Positions 1 through 6,715 of a stretch of 21,979 nucleotides of DNA are shown here, piece after piece. The stretch lies in the NCBI GenBank assembly GCA_002394185.1, contig DGTB01000181.1:1-21979 (forward strand). Reading direction: 5' to 3'. The stretch comes from Bacteroidales bacterium UBA4347 (GTDB lineage: Bacteria > Bacteroidota > Bacteroidia > Bacteroidales > P3). Position numbers and translations under genes: made by a program. Position 1 is the first letter of the stretch. Every line of letters starts with the position of its first letter. The notes under the pieces were generated by a model. The model saw only the letters and a program-made list of their open reading frames with translations, was not told where the DNA came from and did not search any database.

Positions 1-28
1 TATCGGACACGTCTCGGGTAGGGTTTTG
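1..28 (+). repeat. Terminal inverted-repeat motif, left copy
   Basis: The first 28 bases start TATCGGA, continue with CGGGT at 15-19 and end GGTTTTG at 22-28. The reverse complement of 21939-21966 matches them at 23 of 28 positions by hand alignment, with no gaps. Both copies are non-coding and both are followed by a C- or G-rich tract. This copy lies beyond the 3' end of the membrane-protein gene that stops at 80. The rest of 1-79 holds only short GC-rich stem-loops (for example GGAAG-GATG-CTTCC at 49-62) and no gene that I can support. The motif is probably a dispersed repeat of this genome; its function is unknown. Confidence 0.5.
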
Positions 29-79
29 CCCCCCCGTGGAGAGGGGCCGGAAGGATGCTTCCCGAATGCCTGTGCCGGC

Positions 80-532
80 TCACTCGCCTTCCTCTTCGGG
101 GGCCGGCGGGTTGCTGAAGGCTCCGAGGGATTTCAGCTGCAGGTAGTAGATGAAGAGGAAGAGGGCGGTGAACATGACGTCGCCGAGGCCGAGGAAGCCT
201 TTGCCCAGGAAGAGCAGGGGCAGGACGAGCATCAGCAGCTGGGCAATGGCGTAGTAGTGGTAGCCGGCGCGGCGGAGGTTCCACATGAGCACACAGCCCA
301 CCACCGACATGGCGCCCAGCGCTGCCATGGCGGCATAGAGCAGCCTCGGTATGGCAGCCATGCGCTTCCACATGGTGAACATCTCGGCAGGCATGAGCGA
401 CTGGTTGGCGCGGTAGACGGCGTCGAGCGAGGGCAGCGCCACGGCCATCAGGATGCCCGTGAGGAACATCATGCTGCCATAGATGATGCTCAGCACCAAC
501 AGTATGCGAAGGGTCGTGGGGTTCTTGTTCAT
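80..532 (-). CDS. Small four-helix integral membrane protein of unknown function
   Basis: This is a 150-aa hydrophobic protein with four predicted membrane segments, at about residues 8-31, 62-82, 90-110 and 117-131. The charged patch MWKRM lies before helix 2, and the tail is acidic (PPAPEEEGE). I do not recognise a family or any catalytic motif. The start is set by its ATG at 532, which overlaps the TGA of pyrF in an ATGA arrangement, so translation is probably coupled. The open frame extends upstream to 811, but that part lies antisense-free inside pyrF in another frame and has an Arg/His-rich composition unlike the rest, so it is not coding. It is the last gene of the leftward amidase operon. 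Its product probably sits in the inner membrane. No functional link to pyrF is evident beyond position. Confidence 0.8.
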   Translation of the reverse strand: MNKNPTTLRILLVLSIIYGSMMFLTGILMAVALPSLDAVYRANQSLMPAEMFTMWKRMAAIPRLLYAAMAALGAMSVVGCVLMWNLRRAGYHYYAIAQLLMLVLPLLFLGKGFLGLGDVMFTALFLFIYYLQLKSLGAFSNPPAPEEEGE

Positions 533-1416
533 AGCACGGCAGCCATCTGTTGTTGCAGTTTCTGCGCCTCGCGGGCGGCGGCTTCGGCAAAGTCGGTGCC
601 GTTGGAGGCGTAGATGATGCCGCGCGAAGAGTTGACCAAGAGGCCGCAGTCGCGGTTGAGGCCGTACTTGCACACCTCCTCGAGGCTGCCGCCCTGGGCA
701 CCCACGCCGGGCACGAGCAGGAAGGAGCCGGGGACGATGCGGCGCACGTCGGTGAGCATAGCGGCCTTGGTGGCACCGACGACATACATCATGTTCTCCT
801 CGTTGCCCCACTGCTTGGAGGTCTCGAGCACACGCTGGTAGAGTTTTAGTGATGACTGATGAGTGATGAGTGATGAGTGGTTTGCTGCTCCACGTTCATC
901 ACTCATCACTCCACACTCATCACTCGTATTGAGCAGCTGGAAGTCGAAGGCCCCCTTGTTGGAGGTCAACGCCAGGAGGATGACCCACTTGCCCTCGACG
1001 GCCAGGAAAGGCTGCACACTGTCGGCACCCATATAGGGGGCCACGGTAATGGCGTCGAAGTTGAAGTCGCCTTTGGGGTCGAGGAAGGCACGGGCATAGC
1101 GCTCGCTGGTGTTGCCGATGTCGCCGCGCTTGGCGTCGGCAATGGTGAAGACGGGCTTGCCCAGCTGGTGGAGATAGTCCATGGTGAGCTTGAGCTGGCG
1201 CAGACCCTCGATGCCGAGGGCCTCGTAGAAGGCCAGATTGGGCTTGTAGGCCACACAGTGGTCGATGGTGGCATCGATGATGGCACGGTTGAAGCGGAAA
1301 ATGCCGTCCTTGGCGTCGCGCAGATGCTCGGGCATCTTGGCGGGGTCGGTGTCGAGGCCGACGCAGAGGAACGACTTTCTTTCTCTTATCAGGCTGATGA
1401 GGTCTTGTCTATTCAT
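529..1416 (-). CDS. pyrF: Orotidine-5'-phosphate decarboxylase with an in-frame repeat insertion
   Basis: The product (295 aa) converts orotidine 5'-monophosphate to UMP, the last step of de novo pyrimidine synthesis, in the cytoplasm. It is a TIM-barrel enzyme of the longer (type 2) PyrF class. Visible motifs are VGLDTDP at residues 19-25, the catalytic signature DAKRGDI at 94-100 (Asp94, Lys96, Asp99), LALTSNKG at 148-155 and the late phosphate-binding stretch VPGVGAQGG. The segment of about residues 165-190 is foreign in style. It is rich in Ser, His, Asp and Glu, uses TCA and CTA codons rare elsewhere here, and is encoded by a palindromic heptamer repeat (848-924). Without it the protein would be about 270 aa, close to the size I recall for relatives. 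The ATG at 1416 lies 24 nt after the ABC ATPase gene, and its stop overlaps the next start. Confidence 0.95.
   Translation of the reverse strand: MNRQDLISLIRERKSFLCVGLDTDPAKMPEHLRDAKDGIFRFNRAIIDATIDHCVAYKPNLAFYEALGIEGLRQLKLTMDYLHQLGKPVFTIADAKRGDIGNTSERYARAFLDPKGDFNFDAITVAPYMGADSVQPFLAVEGKWVILLALTSNKGAFDFQLLNTSDECGVMSDERGAANHSSLITHQSSLKLYQRVLETSKQWGNEENMMYVVGATKAAMLTDVRRIVPGSFLLVPGVGAQGGSLEEVCKYGLNRDCGLLVNSSRGIIYASNGTDFAEAAAREAQKLQQQMAAVL
848..924. repeat. Palindromic heptamer-repeat element inside pyrF
   Basis: This is a long imperfect inverted repeat built from GAGTGAT-like heptamers. An outer 8-bp stem pairs 848-855 with 917-924, a perfect 16-bp stem pairs 861-876 with 896-911, and a 4-bp stem pairs 877-880 with 890-893 around a 9-nt loop. 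The separating internal loops are 5 nt on each side at 856-860 and 912-916, with a 2-nt bulge at 894-895. The element is read through in frame by pyrF and contributes roughly residues 165-190. It looks like a dispersed REP/MITE-type palindrome that inserted into a coding region without breaking it. No transposase is nearby. Confidence 0.8.
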
Positions 1417-1440
1417 GGTGTTTCTCTTTTTTTCGGAATA

Positions 1441-2133
1441 TTATTCTGTCAGTTTGTGGAACTGCTCGGTAAGCTTCTTGGCGCTGAGGCCCTGCATGGG
1501 TTCGTCGGCCACGATGCGGCCGTGGTTGATGACGATGGCGCGGCTGCACATGGCCTCCACCTCCTGCATGACGTGTGTGGAGAGGAGCACGGCCTTGTCC
1601 TTGCCGGCACGGCGGATGAGGGTGCGTATGAACTCCAGCTGGTTGGGGTCGAGGCCGGTGGTGGGCTCGTCGAGGATGAGCACCTCGGGGTCGTGGATGA
1701 GGGCCTGGGCCAGGCCCACACGCTGGCGGTAGCCCTTGGAGAGCTGGCCTATCTTCTTGTGCGCCTCGGGGGTGAGGCCGGTGAGCTCTATCATCTCGTC
1801 GGCACGCTGACGGCGGTCTTTGACACCGCTGATGCCGGCCACGAAGCGCAGATACTCGCGCACATACATGTCGGGATAGAGGGGGTTGAGCTCGGGCAGG
1901 TAGCCTATGTGGCGGCGCACGGCGAGGGCGTCGTCGTAGATGCTGTGGCCACAGACGGTGAGCTCGCCCTCAGTGGGGGGTATGAAGCAGGTGATGATCT
2001 TCATCAGGGTGGACTTGCCGGCGCCATTGGGGCCCAGCAGCCCCACTATCTCGCCCTTGGCGACGCGGAAGGAGACATGGTTCAACGCATACTGCTCGCC
2101 GAAGGTTTTGGTGATGTCTTTTATCTCTATCAT
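1441..2133 (-). CDS. ABC transporter ATP-binding protein, GldA/NatA-like
   Basis: This complete 230-aa nucleotide-binding subunit would power an inner-membrane ABC transporter by hydrolysing ATP. The Walker A motif GPNGAGKST is at residues 34-42, the signature LSKGYRQRV at 131-139, and Walker B with the D-loop (LILDEPTTGLDP) at 152-163. The switch His is in STH at 185-187. The stretch LPELNPLYPDM after the Q-loop position, and the overall length, resemble GldA (gliding) and NatA-type ATPases of Bacteroidota. Family resemblance alone does not show gliding. No permease gene (GldF/GldG or equivalent) is adjacent: the neighbours are the amidase upstream (36-nt gap) and pyrF downstream (24-nt gap). 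It therefore looks like an orphan ATPase whose membrane partner is encoded elsewhere. ATG at 2133. Confidence 0.92.
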   Translation of the reverse strand: MIEIKDITKTFGEQYALNHVSFRVAKGEIVGLLGPNGAGKSTLMKIITCFIPPTEGELTVCGHSIYDDALAVRRHIGYLPELNPLYPDMYVREYLRFVAGISGVKDRRQRADEMIELTGLTPEAHKKIGQLSKGYRQRVGLAQALIHDPEVLILDEPTTGLDPNQLEFIRTLIRRAGKDKAVLLSTHVMQEVEAMCSRAIVINHGRIVADEPMQGLSAKKLTEQFHKLTE

Positions 2134-2144
2134 ACTTTCTTTAT

Positions 2145-2161
2145 GCCGGCAGGATGCCGGC
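2145..2161. repeat. GCCGGC stem-loop between amidase and ABC genes
   Basis: Two copies of the self-complementary hexamer GCCGGC (2145-2150 and 2156-2161) flank a 5-nt loop. They form a short GC-rich hairpin that fills half of the 36-nt gap between the amidase stop and the ABC ATPase start. No T-run follows in the leftward direction, so a classical terminator is not supported. It could be a small dispersed palindrome, or a structure that sets the ratio of the two products by pausing or RNA processing. This is inference only. Confidence 0.45.
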
Positions 2162-2169
2162 GCTCCAAT

Positions 2170-4029
2170 TTAATCAATGTTGAACCGACGGCCGTCCTTG
2201 ATGCCGAAGATGAAGGCGTCCTTGAAGGGCGTGGTGGCCTTGATGGAAGCCAGGCGCTTGCGGGCTTCGGCAAGGGTTTTGTAGTTGCCGCAGGAGTAGA
2301 TGTAGTACTTGCCGTTCTTGCTGTGGCGGAAATCTTTGATGCCGTGGAGGTCGGGGTCGCCGGATTTGATGACACGGCTGGCGGTGAGAATCTGTATGCG
2401 GTAGTGTGTACCCTTGTCTTCGGGGGCAATCTGCTTGGGCTTGGCAGGCTCGGCAGGTTTGGTCTCGACGGGTTTAGCCTCGACGGGTTTGGCCTCGACG
2501 GGTTTAGCCTCGACAGGCTTGGCCTCGACGGGTTTAGCCTCGACAGGCTTGGCCTCGACGGGTTTAGTCTCGGCGGGCTTGGCCTCGGCGGGTTTAGCCT
2601 CGGCGGGTTGGGCTGCCTGGGCAGTCTGTGTGTTCTGACTTGTCTGATTGATGCGACGGCGGACGGCCCAAGCATCCTTGAAGGGGGTGTGCTGCTGCAC
2701 CTCTTTACAATATTCATTGGCCTCGGTGAAGGTGGAGAAACGTCCTACCGAGTAGCAGTAGAGCAGTCCATTGCGAGAGGAAATGACGTTCTCAATGCCG
2801 TGGAAGGCGGGGTCGCCCTCAAGGAGCTCTTTGCTGGAGGTAAGGAACTGGACGGTGAAGAACTCGGTGGCGCTGATGGCGCTGTTTTTCGGGGCCTTCA
2901 GCGTTGTGGAGGCACGGGGAGCCGCAGCGGCGGGCTTGGGTTCGGGTTTGGGTTCGGGCTTGGTCTCGGCCGCGGCAGTGGGGCGTGGGGCCTCGACGGG
3001 GTCGGCCTTCGTCTCGACAGGCTTCACCGCTTGGGGTTCGGGGTCTATCTGCACACGGGGAACGAGTTCGCGCGTGGGCACAGGGCGTTCGGTATCGGTG
3101 CTGAGAACGATGGTGGCCGTGTCGGCAGCAGGAGCCTTGACCACGGTGGCCGGAGGTTCGGGAGCGGCCTGGGGCTCGGGGACGTCAGCCTTTTCCTGTT
3201 TGGGCGAGGCATAGCCGGGGATGTCGATCTTGGGGTTGGCAATCTTGTTGGTGCCCTCCTCGGTGGCCTTGAAGGTCATGAAGGCATTGAAGAGTGAAAT
3301 GGCTATCTTGGCCTGCCCTTCGTCGCTGATCATGAAGGCCTCTTCGGTGGGGTTGCTGATGAAGCCCACCTCGGTGAGCACCGAGGGGCAGGTGGTCTTG
3401 TAGAGCACAAAGAGCTCGGCCTGCTTCACACCGCGGTTGATGGTCTTGAGGTTCTGCTTGTACTGGTTTTGAATGGCCTGGGCCAGGTTGAGGCTCTTGT
3501 CGATGAAGGCGTTCTGGAACATGGCCAGCATAACGAAGCTCTCGGGGGCGTTGGGGTCGAAACCCTTATAGGCGTCGTTGCTCTTATAGTCGGACTCGAG
3601 GAGGATATCGGCATTCTCCTTCTTGGCCACCTCGAGGTTGGCGCGACTCTCGGAAAGACCCATCACGAAGGTCTCCACACCCGTGGGGGCTGCCGTGGGG
3701 TGGGAATTGGCATGGATGGAGATGAAGAGGTCGGCCTTGTTGCGATTGGCTATATGGGCACGCTCGGCGAGGGAGATGTCGACGTCGGTGGTGCGGGTAT
3801 AGATGACCTTCACGTCGGGATAATTGTCGGAGATAAGTTTGCCGAACTTCTTGGCGATGGCCAGAGTGATATGCTTCTCCTGGGTGCGACCACCCTGAGC
3901 ACCGGGTTTGGCTCCTCCATGACCCGGATCGATGACCACCGTACGCACCTTATAAATGTCTTTTTTTTGTGAAAAAGCAGGTGCCCAAAAGAGGGTCATT
4001 GCGACAAATAGGGTTAATAAGCGTTTCAT
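2170..4029 (-). CDS. N-acetylmuramoyl-L-alanine amidase with two SPOR domains
   Basis: This 619-aa periplasmic or envelope enzyme is predicted to cut the amide bond between N-acetylmuramic acid and the stem peptide of peptidoglycan (zinc-dependent Amidase_3 family). A signal peptide spans about residues 1-20 (MKRLLTLFVAMTLFWAPAFS). The catalytic domain covers about 28-255. Its zinc ligands are His37 (in DPGHGG), Glu51 and His106 (in SIHANS), and the catalytic Glu220 lies in LTEVGFISN. A Pro/Ala/Glu-rich linker follows. Two SPOR-like domains at about 385-463 and 538-619 share GDPxxHGI and TPFKDA and look like an internal duplication. They are separated by ten five-residue (A/V)E(A/T)KP repeats. 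SPOR domains bind denuded glycan at division sites, so a role in cell separation is likely. I chose the ATG at 4029 because it opens the signal peptide; the frame extends to 4125 but that part overlaps the promoter. First gene of the leftward operon. Confidence 0.93.
   Translation of the reverse strand: MKRLLTLFVAMTLFWAPAFSQKKDIYKVRTVVIDPGHGGAKPGAQGGRTQEKHITLAIAKKFGKLISDNYPDVKVIYTRTTDVDISLAERAHIANRNKADLFISIHANSHPTAAPTGVETFVMGLSESRANLEVAKKENADILLESDYKSNDAYKGFDPNAPESFVMLAMFQNAFIDKSLNLAQAIQNQYKQNLKTINRGVKQAELFVLYKTTCPSVLTEVGFISNPTEEAFMISDEGQAKIAISLFNAFMTFKATEEGTNKIANPKIDIPGYASPKQEKADVPEPQAAPEPPATVVKAPAADTATIVLSTDTERPVPTRELVPRVQIDPEPQAVKPVETKADPVEAPRPTAAAETKPEPKPEPKPAAAAPRASTTLKAPKNSAISATEFFTVQFLTSSKELLEGDPAFHGIENVISSRNGLLYCYSVGRFSTFTEANEYCKEVQQHTPFKDAWAVRRRINQTSQNTQTAQAAQPAEAKPAEAKPAETKPVEAKPVEAKPVEAKPVEAKPVEAKPVEAKPVETKPAEPAKPKQIAPEDKGTHYRIQILTASRVIKSGDPDLHGIKDFRHSKNGKYYIYSCGNYKTLAEARKRLASIKATTPFKDAFIFGIKDGRRFNID
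2455..2604 (-). repeat. Ten-copy 15-bp minisatellite in the amidase linker
   Basis: Ten tandem 15-bp units each encode (A/V)E(A/T)KP, residues 476-525 of the amidase. Several consecutive units alternate between two spellings on the plus strand (gacgggtttagcctc and gacaggcttggcctc), giving a 30-bp higher-order period. That suggests expansion by duplication of a two-unit block. The unit is a multiple of three, so copy-number changes would keep the frame and only alter the length of the tether between the two SPOR domains. Confidence 0.9.
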
Positions 4030-4074
4030 TTTCAATTTAATAAATTTCTGTTTTTTAATTTGCATAAATAATCT

Positions 4075-4082
4075 TATCTTTG
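4075..4082 (+). promoter_or_regulatory. Putative -7 box of the lptD-merR promoter
   Basis: TATCTTTG matches the Bacteroides -7 consensus TAnnTTTG on the plus strand and would place transcription start near 4086-4090. That gives an lptD leader of about 55-60 nt. The -33 region is weak: the position 19 nt upstream (4052-4055) reads TTTT, not TTTG, while a TTTG at 4059-4062 is too close. This box faces the leftward -7 box across 11 nt within a perfect 10-bp inverted repeat. Confidence 0.6.
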
Positions 4083-4095
4083 CAAATCGAAAATG

Positions 4096-4126
4096 CAAAG
4101 ATACGAAGATATTTTGAATGTTCAAA
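4096..4126 (-). promoter_or_regulatory. Promoter of the amidase operon, exact consensus
   Basis: On the minus strand TTTG (4126-4123), a spacer of exactly 19 nt and TATCTTTG (4103-4096) reproduce the Bacteroides sigma-ABfr consensus TTTG-N19-TAnnTTTG. Transcription would start near 4088-4092, leaving a leader of about 60 nt before the amidase ATG at 4029. The promoter footprint overlaps that of the rightward promoter, so the two polymerases could hardly bind at once. Confidence 0.8.
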
Positions 4127-4129
4127 ATA
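4110..4129. promoter_or_regulatory. 20-bp palindrome, candidate operator
   Basis: TATTTTGAA and TTCAAAATA are perfect 9-bp arms around TG. The palindrome covers the -33 box of the leftward promoter (4123-4126) and lies about 20-40 nt downstream of the predicted rightward start, within the lptD leader. A dimeric repressor bound here would block the amidase operon and could also impede lptD transcription. The binding protein is unknown; the MerR-type product encoded after lptD is one speculative candidate. Confidence 0.5.
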
Positions 4130-4145
4130 ATGTTTTAAAAGAGGC

Positions 4146-6704
4146 TTGAAAGAGGCAAAAAACATAGCAAAAAGAATCGTGCTGGCAGCGCTTGCGATGC
4201 TGGCTGCGGCACCCATGGCGGTGGCGCAGCAGGACATTGACACGCTGATGCGGGTGTCGAGAAACGCCGTGGACAAGGTCATCAAGTACAAGGCCAAAGA
4301 CTCGGTGGCCATGGACCTCACGGCACGGCGCGCCTTCCTCTACAGCGACGGTTCCATCGACTACGACAGCATGATTCTGATGGCCGACCGCGTGGAAGTG
4401 GACTTCGAGAAGCACACCCTCCATGCCCACGGCACCGCCGACACAGCGGGCAACGTGGTGGGACGCCCCTTCTTCAAGCAGGACGGCACCGACTACCACG
4501 CCGACACCATCACCTTCAACTACGACACCAAGAAAGGCATCATCCAGGGCGTCATCACCCAGGAGGGCGACGGTTTCCTGCATGGCCAGAAGGTGAAGAA
4601 GATGAACGACTCGGTGATGTACCTCAGCGGCGGCAGCTACACCACATGCAACTACGCCCATCCCCATTTCGCACTGAACTTCACCAAAAGCAAACTCATT
4701 GCCGGCGACAAGATTGTGACCGGACCGGCATGGCTGAGCATCGAGGATGTGCCTACGCCTGTGGCGTTGCCCTTCGCCTTCTTCCCCATCACCCACTCGC
4801 GGACCTCGGGCGTGCTGATACCCTCCTATGGATGGCAGAACTACCGCGGCTACTACCTGCGCGACGGCGGCTACTACTTCGCCCTGGGCGACAACTGGGA
4901 CCTGGCACTGCTGGGCGACATCTACACCAACCTCAGCTGGGCCCTGGAGGCCAAGAGCAACTACTACAAGCGCTACAAGTACAAAGGCTCCTTCGACGCC
5001 CGCTACGGCATCACCTACGAGGGCATCCGCGGCGACAGCAATACCTTCAATTCATACAACGACTTCAAGTTCACCTGGACCCACGACCAAGACGCAAAGT
5101 CCAATCCCTACAGCCGTTTCTCGGCCAATGTCAACCTGCAGAGCCGCAACTACAACAAGAATACCTCCAACCGCAACGACTACTTCAACTCCACCACCAC
5201 GTCGTCCATCAGCTACACCACCAAGCTGGGTTCCTACTTCAACCTGGCCCTCTCGGCTCGCGAAAGCTACAACGTGCAGACCGGCGTGATGAATATCAAG
5301 CTGCCCAGCATCTCGCTCTCGTCCATTACCATCTACCCCCTGCGCCGCGCCAACCCCGTGGGCGGATACCGCTGGTGGGAGAATATCTCGCTCTCCTACG
5401 TGATGAACGCCGAGAACAACATCACCGCCGCCGACAGCGAACTCTTCTCGCGCCAGACCCTCGACGCCATGCAGTACGGCATACAGCACAGCATCCCCCT
5501 GTCGAGCAGTCTGAAGGTGCTGAAATTCTTCAACTGGACCAACTCGCTGACCTACAACGAGCGCTGGCACTGGAGCGCCATTGAGAAGAGCTACGACAAC
5601 GCCACGGGCACCGTGACGACGGATACCGTCTTCGGATTCCGCGCCAACCGCGACTTCAACTTCAGCTCCTCGCTCTCCACGCGCATATACGGCATGTTCC
5701 AATATAAACACGGACCACTGAAAGCCCTGCGCCACGTCATCAACCCCTCGGTCTCGTTCAGCTACCACCCCGACTTCGGGGCCGCAAGCCTGGGATGGTG
5801 GAAACAATACACCGACACCACGGGCTATGTGCACCGCTACTCCATCTTCCAGAACAGCCTCTACGGCGGCCCCTCCGACGGAGTGAGCGGCAGCCTGCGC
5901 TTCTCCATCGGCAACAACCTCGAAATCAAATGGCAGAATCCCTTCGACACCACCGCCGAGGTAAAGAAGATACCCCTCATCGAGAACCTGACACTCGCCA
6001 TGAGCTACGACTTCGCCAAGGATTCGCTCAACCTCTCCCCTCTCTCGGTCAGCGGCCGCACCACCCTCTTCCGCACCCTGGTGCTGAACTACAACGGCTC
6101 CTTCAACCCCTACGTCATCGACAGCGACGGACGCCTGCACAACGAGTTCCTCTGGAACCGCGAACGGCGCCTCTTCCGTACCGACAATTCCACCTGGAGC
6201 GCACAGCTCTCCTTCAGCCTGAACAACAACACCTTCAAGAAAGAAGGTTCCACCCCCAACCAAGGCCGTCCCACCACAGCCATCCTCCAGACCCCCCACA
6301 ACTACAACCCCGTGCTGATGACGGGCGGATACGTCGACTTCTCGGTGCCCTGGAACATCAGCATCAACTACACCTTCAGCTATGTCGACACCTATGTGGC
6401 CAGCCTGATGGACATGAAGAGCCAGACGGTGCGCAGCATCAGCCTTTCAGGCAATGTGAGCCTGACCGAGAACTGGCGCATCGCCATGACCACGGGCTAC
6501 GACTTCGCCAACAAGGGCATGTCCTACACCACGGTGGACATCTACCGCGACCTGCACTGCTGGGAGATGCGCTTCAGCTGGGTGCCCTTCGGCTACTACC
6601 AGAGCTGGTTCTTCCAGATCAATATCAAAGCCGACGCCCTGCACGACGTGAAGTACGAGAAACGCCAAAGCTATCAGGAGAACAACGGATACTATTCGTA
6701 TTAA
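4146..6704 (+). CDS. lptD: LPS-assembly outer-membrane protein LptD
   Basis: The product (852 aa) is the outer-membrane beta-barrel that inserts lipopolysaccharide into the outer leaflet at the end of the Lpt bridge. Residues 1-28 form a signal peptide ending AVAQ. About 45-200 form the OstA/LptA-like periplasmic domain (ADRVEVDFEKHTLHAHG, then DTITFNYDTKKGIIQG). From about 205 on, aromatic-rich alternating strands typical of the LptD barrel run to the C-terminal YYSY. Only two cysteines are present, Cys168 (YTTCNYAHPHF) at the end of the N-terminal domain and Cys805 near the barrel end. They match in position one of the inter-domain disulfides of the E. coli protein. The start is a TTG at 4146, immediately preceded by AAGAGGC; no in-frame ATG occurs before residue 18, which would destroy the signal peptide. 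An ATG-TTT-TAA minimal frame sits at 4130-4138. First gene of the rightward operon. Confidence 0.93.
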   Translation: MKEAKNIAKRIVLAALAMLAAAPMAVAQQDIDTLMRVSRNAVDKVIKYKAKDSVAMDLTARRAFLYSDGSIDYDSMILMADRVEVDFEKHTLHAHGTADTAGNVVGRPFFKQDGTDYHADTITFNYDTKKGIIQGVITQEGDGFLHGQKVKKMNDSVMYLSGGSYTTCNYAHPHFALNFTKSKLIAGDKIVTGPAWLSIEDVPTPVALPFAFFPITHSRTSGVLIPSYGWQNYRGYYLRDGGYYFALGDNWDLALLGDIYTNLSWALEAKSNYYKRYKYKGSFDARYGITYEGIRGDSNTFNSYNDFKFTWTHDQDAKSNPYSRFSANVNLQSRNYNKNTSNRNDYFNSTTTSSISYTTKLGSYFNLALSARESYNVQTGVMNIKLPSISLSSITIYPLRRANPVGGYRWWENISLSYVMNAENNITAADSELFSRQTLDAMQYGIQHSIPLSSSLKVLKFFNWTNSLTYNERWHWSAIEKSYDNATGTVTTDTVFGFRANRDFNFSSSLSTRIYGMFQYKHGPLKALRHVINPSVSFSYHPDFGAASLGWWKQYTDTTGYVHRYSIFQNSLYGGPSDGVSGSLRFSIGNNLEIKWQNPFDTTAEVKKIPLIENLTLAMSYDFAKDSLNLSPLSVSGRTTLFRTLVLNYNGSFNPYVIDSDGRLHNEFLWNRERRLFRTDNSTWSAQLSFSLNNNTFKKEGSTPNQGRPTTAILQTPHNYNPVLMTGGYVDFSVPWNISINYTFSYVDTYVASLMDMKSQTVRSISLSGNVSLTENWRIAMTTGYDFANKGMSYTTVDIYRDLHCWEMRFSWVPFGYYQSWFFQINIKADALHDVKYEKRQSYQENNGYYSY

Positions 6705-6715
6705 ATACAAGAAAT

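Noticed and set aside
80..811. A 243-aa version of the small membrane protein
   Set aside because: The added 93 residues overlap pyrF in another frame and are Arg/His-rich. The ATG at 532 with ATGA overlap is the natural start.
848..924. The pyrF hairpin as a transcription terminator or pseudogene marker
   Set aside because: It lies in mid-gene with no T-run, and the reading frame and all downstream conserved motifs continue intact.
2455..2604. Regularly spaced repeats that could be taken for a CRISPR array
   Set aside because: The units are 15 bp, contiguous, without unique spacers, and encode an in-frame protein linker.
877..3297. An 806-codon plus-strand frame across pyrF, the ABC gene and the amidase
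   Set aside because: It runs antisense through three genes with clear catalytic motifs. Its Gly-Leu-Asp repeats are merely the mirror of the amidase linker minisatellite.
4033..4125. An amidase start 32 codons upstream, at 4125
   Set aside because: That extension would run through the promoter and its start would lie upstream of the predicted transcription start. The ATG at 4029 opens directly into the signal peptide.
5052..6299. A 415-codon minus-strand frame inside lptD
   Set aside because: Antisense shadow of the LptD barrel, with low-complexity Val/Glu/Gly composition and no recognisable domain.
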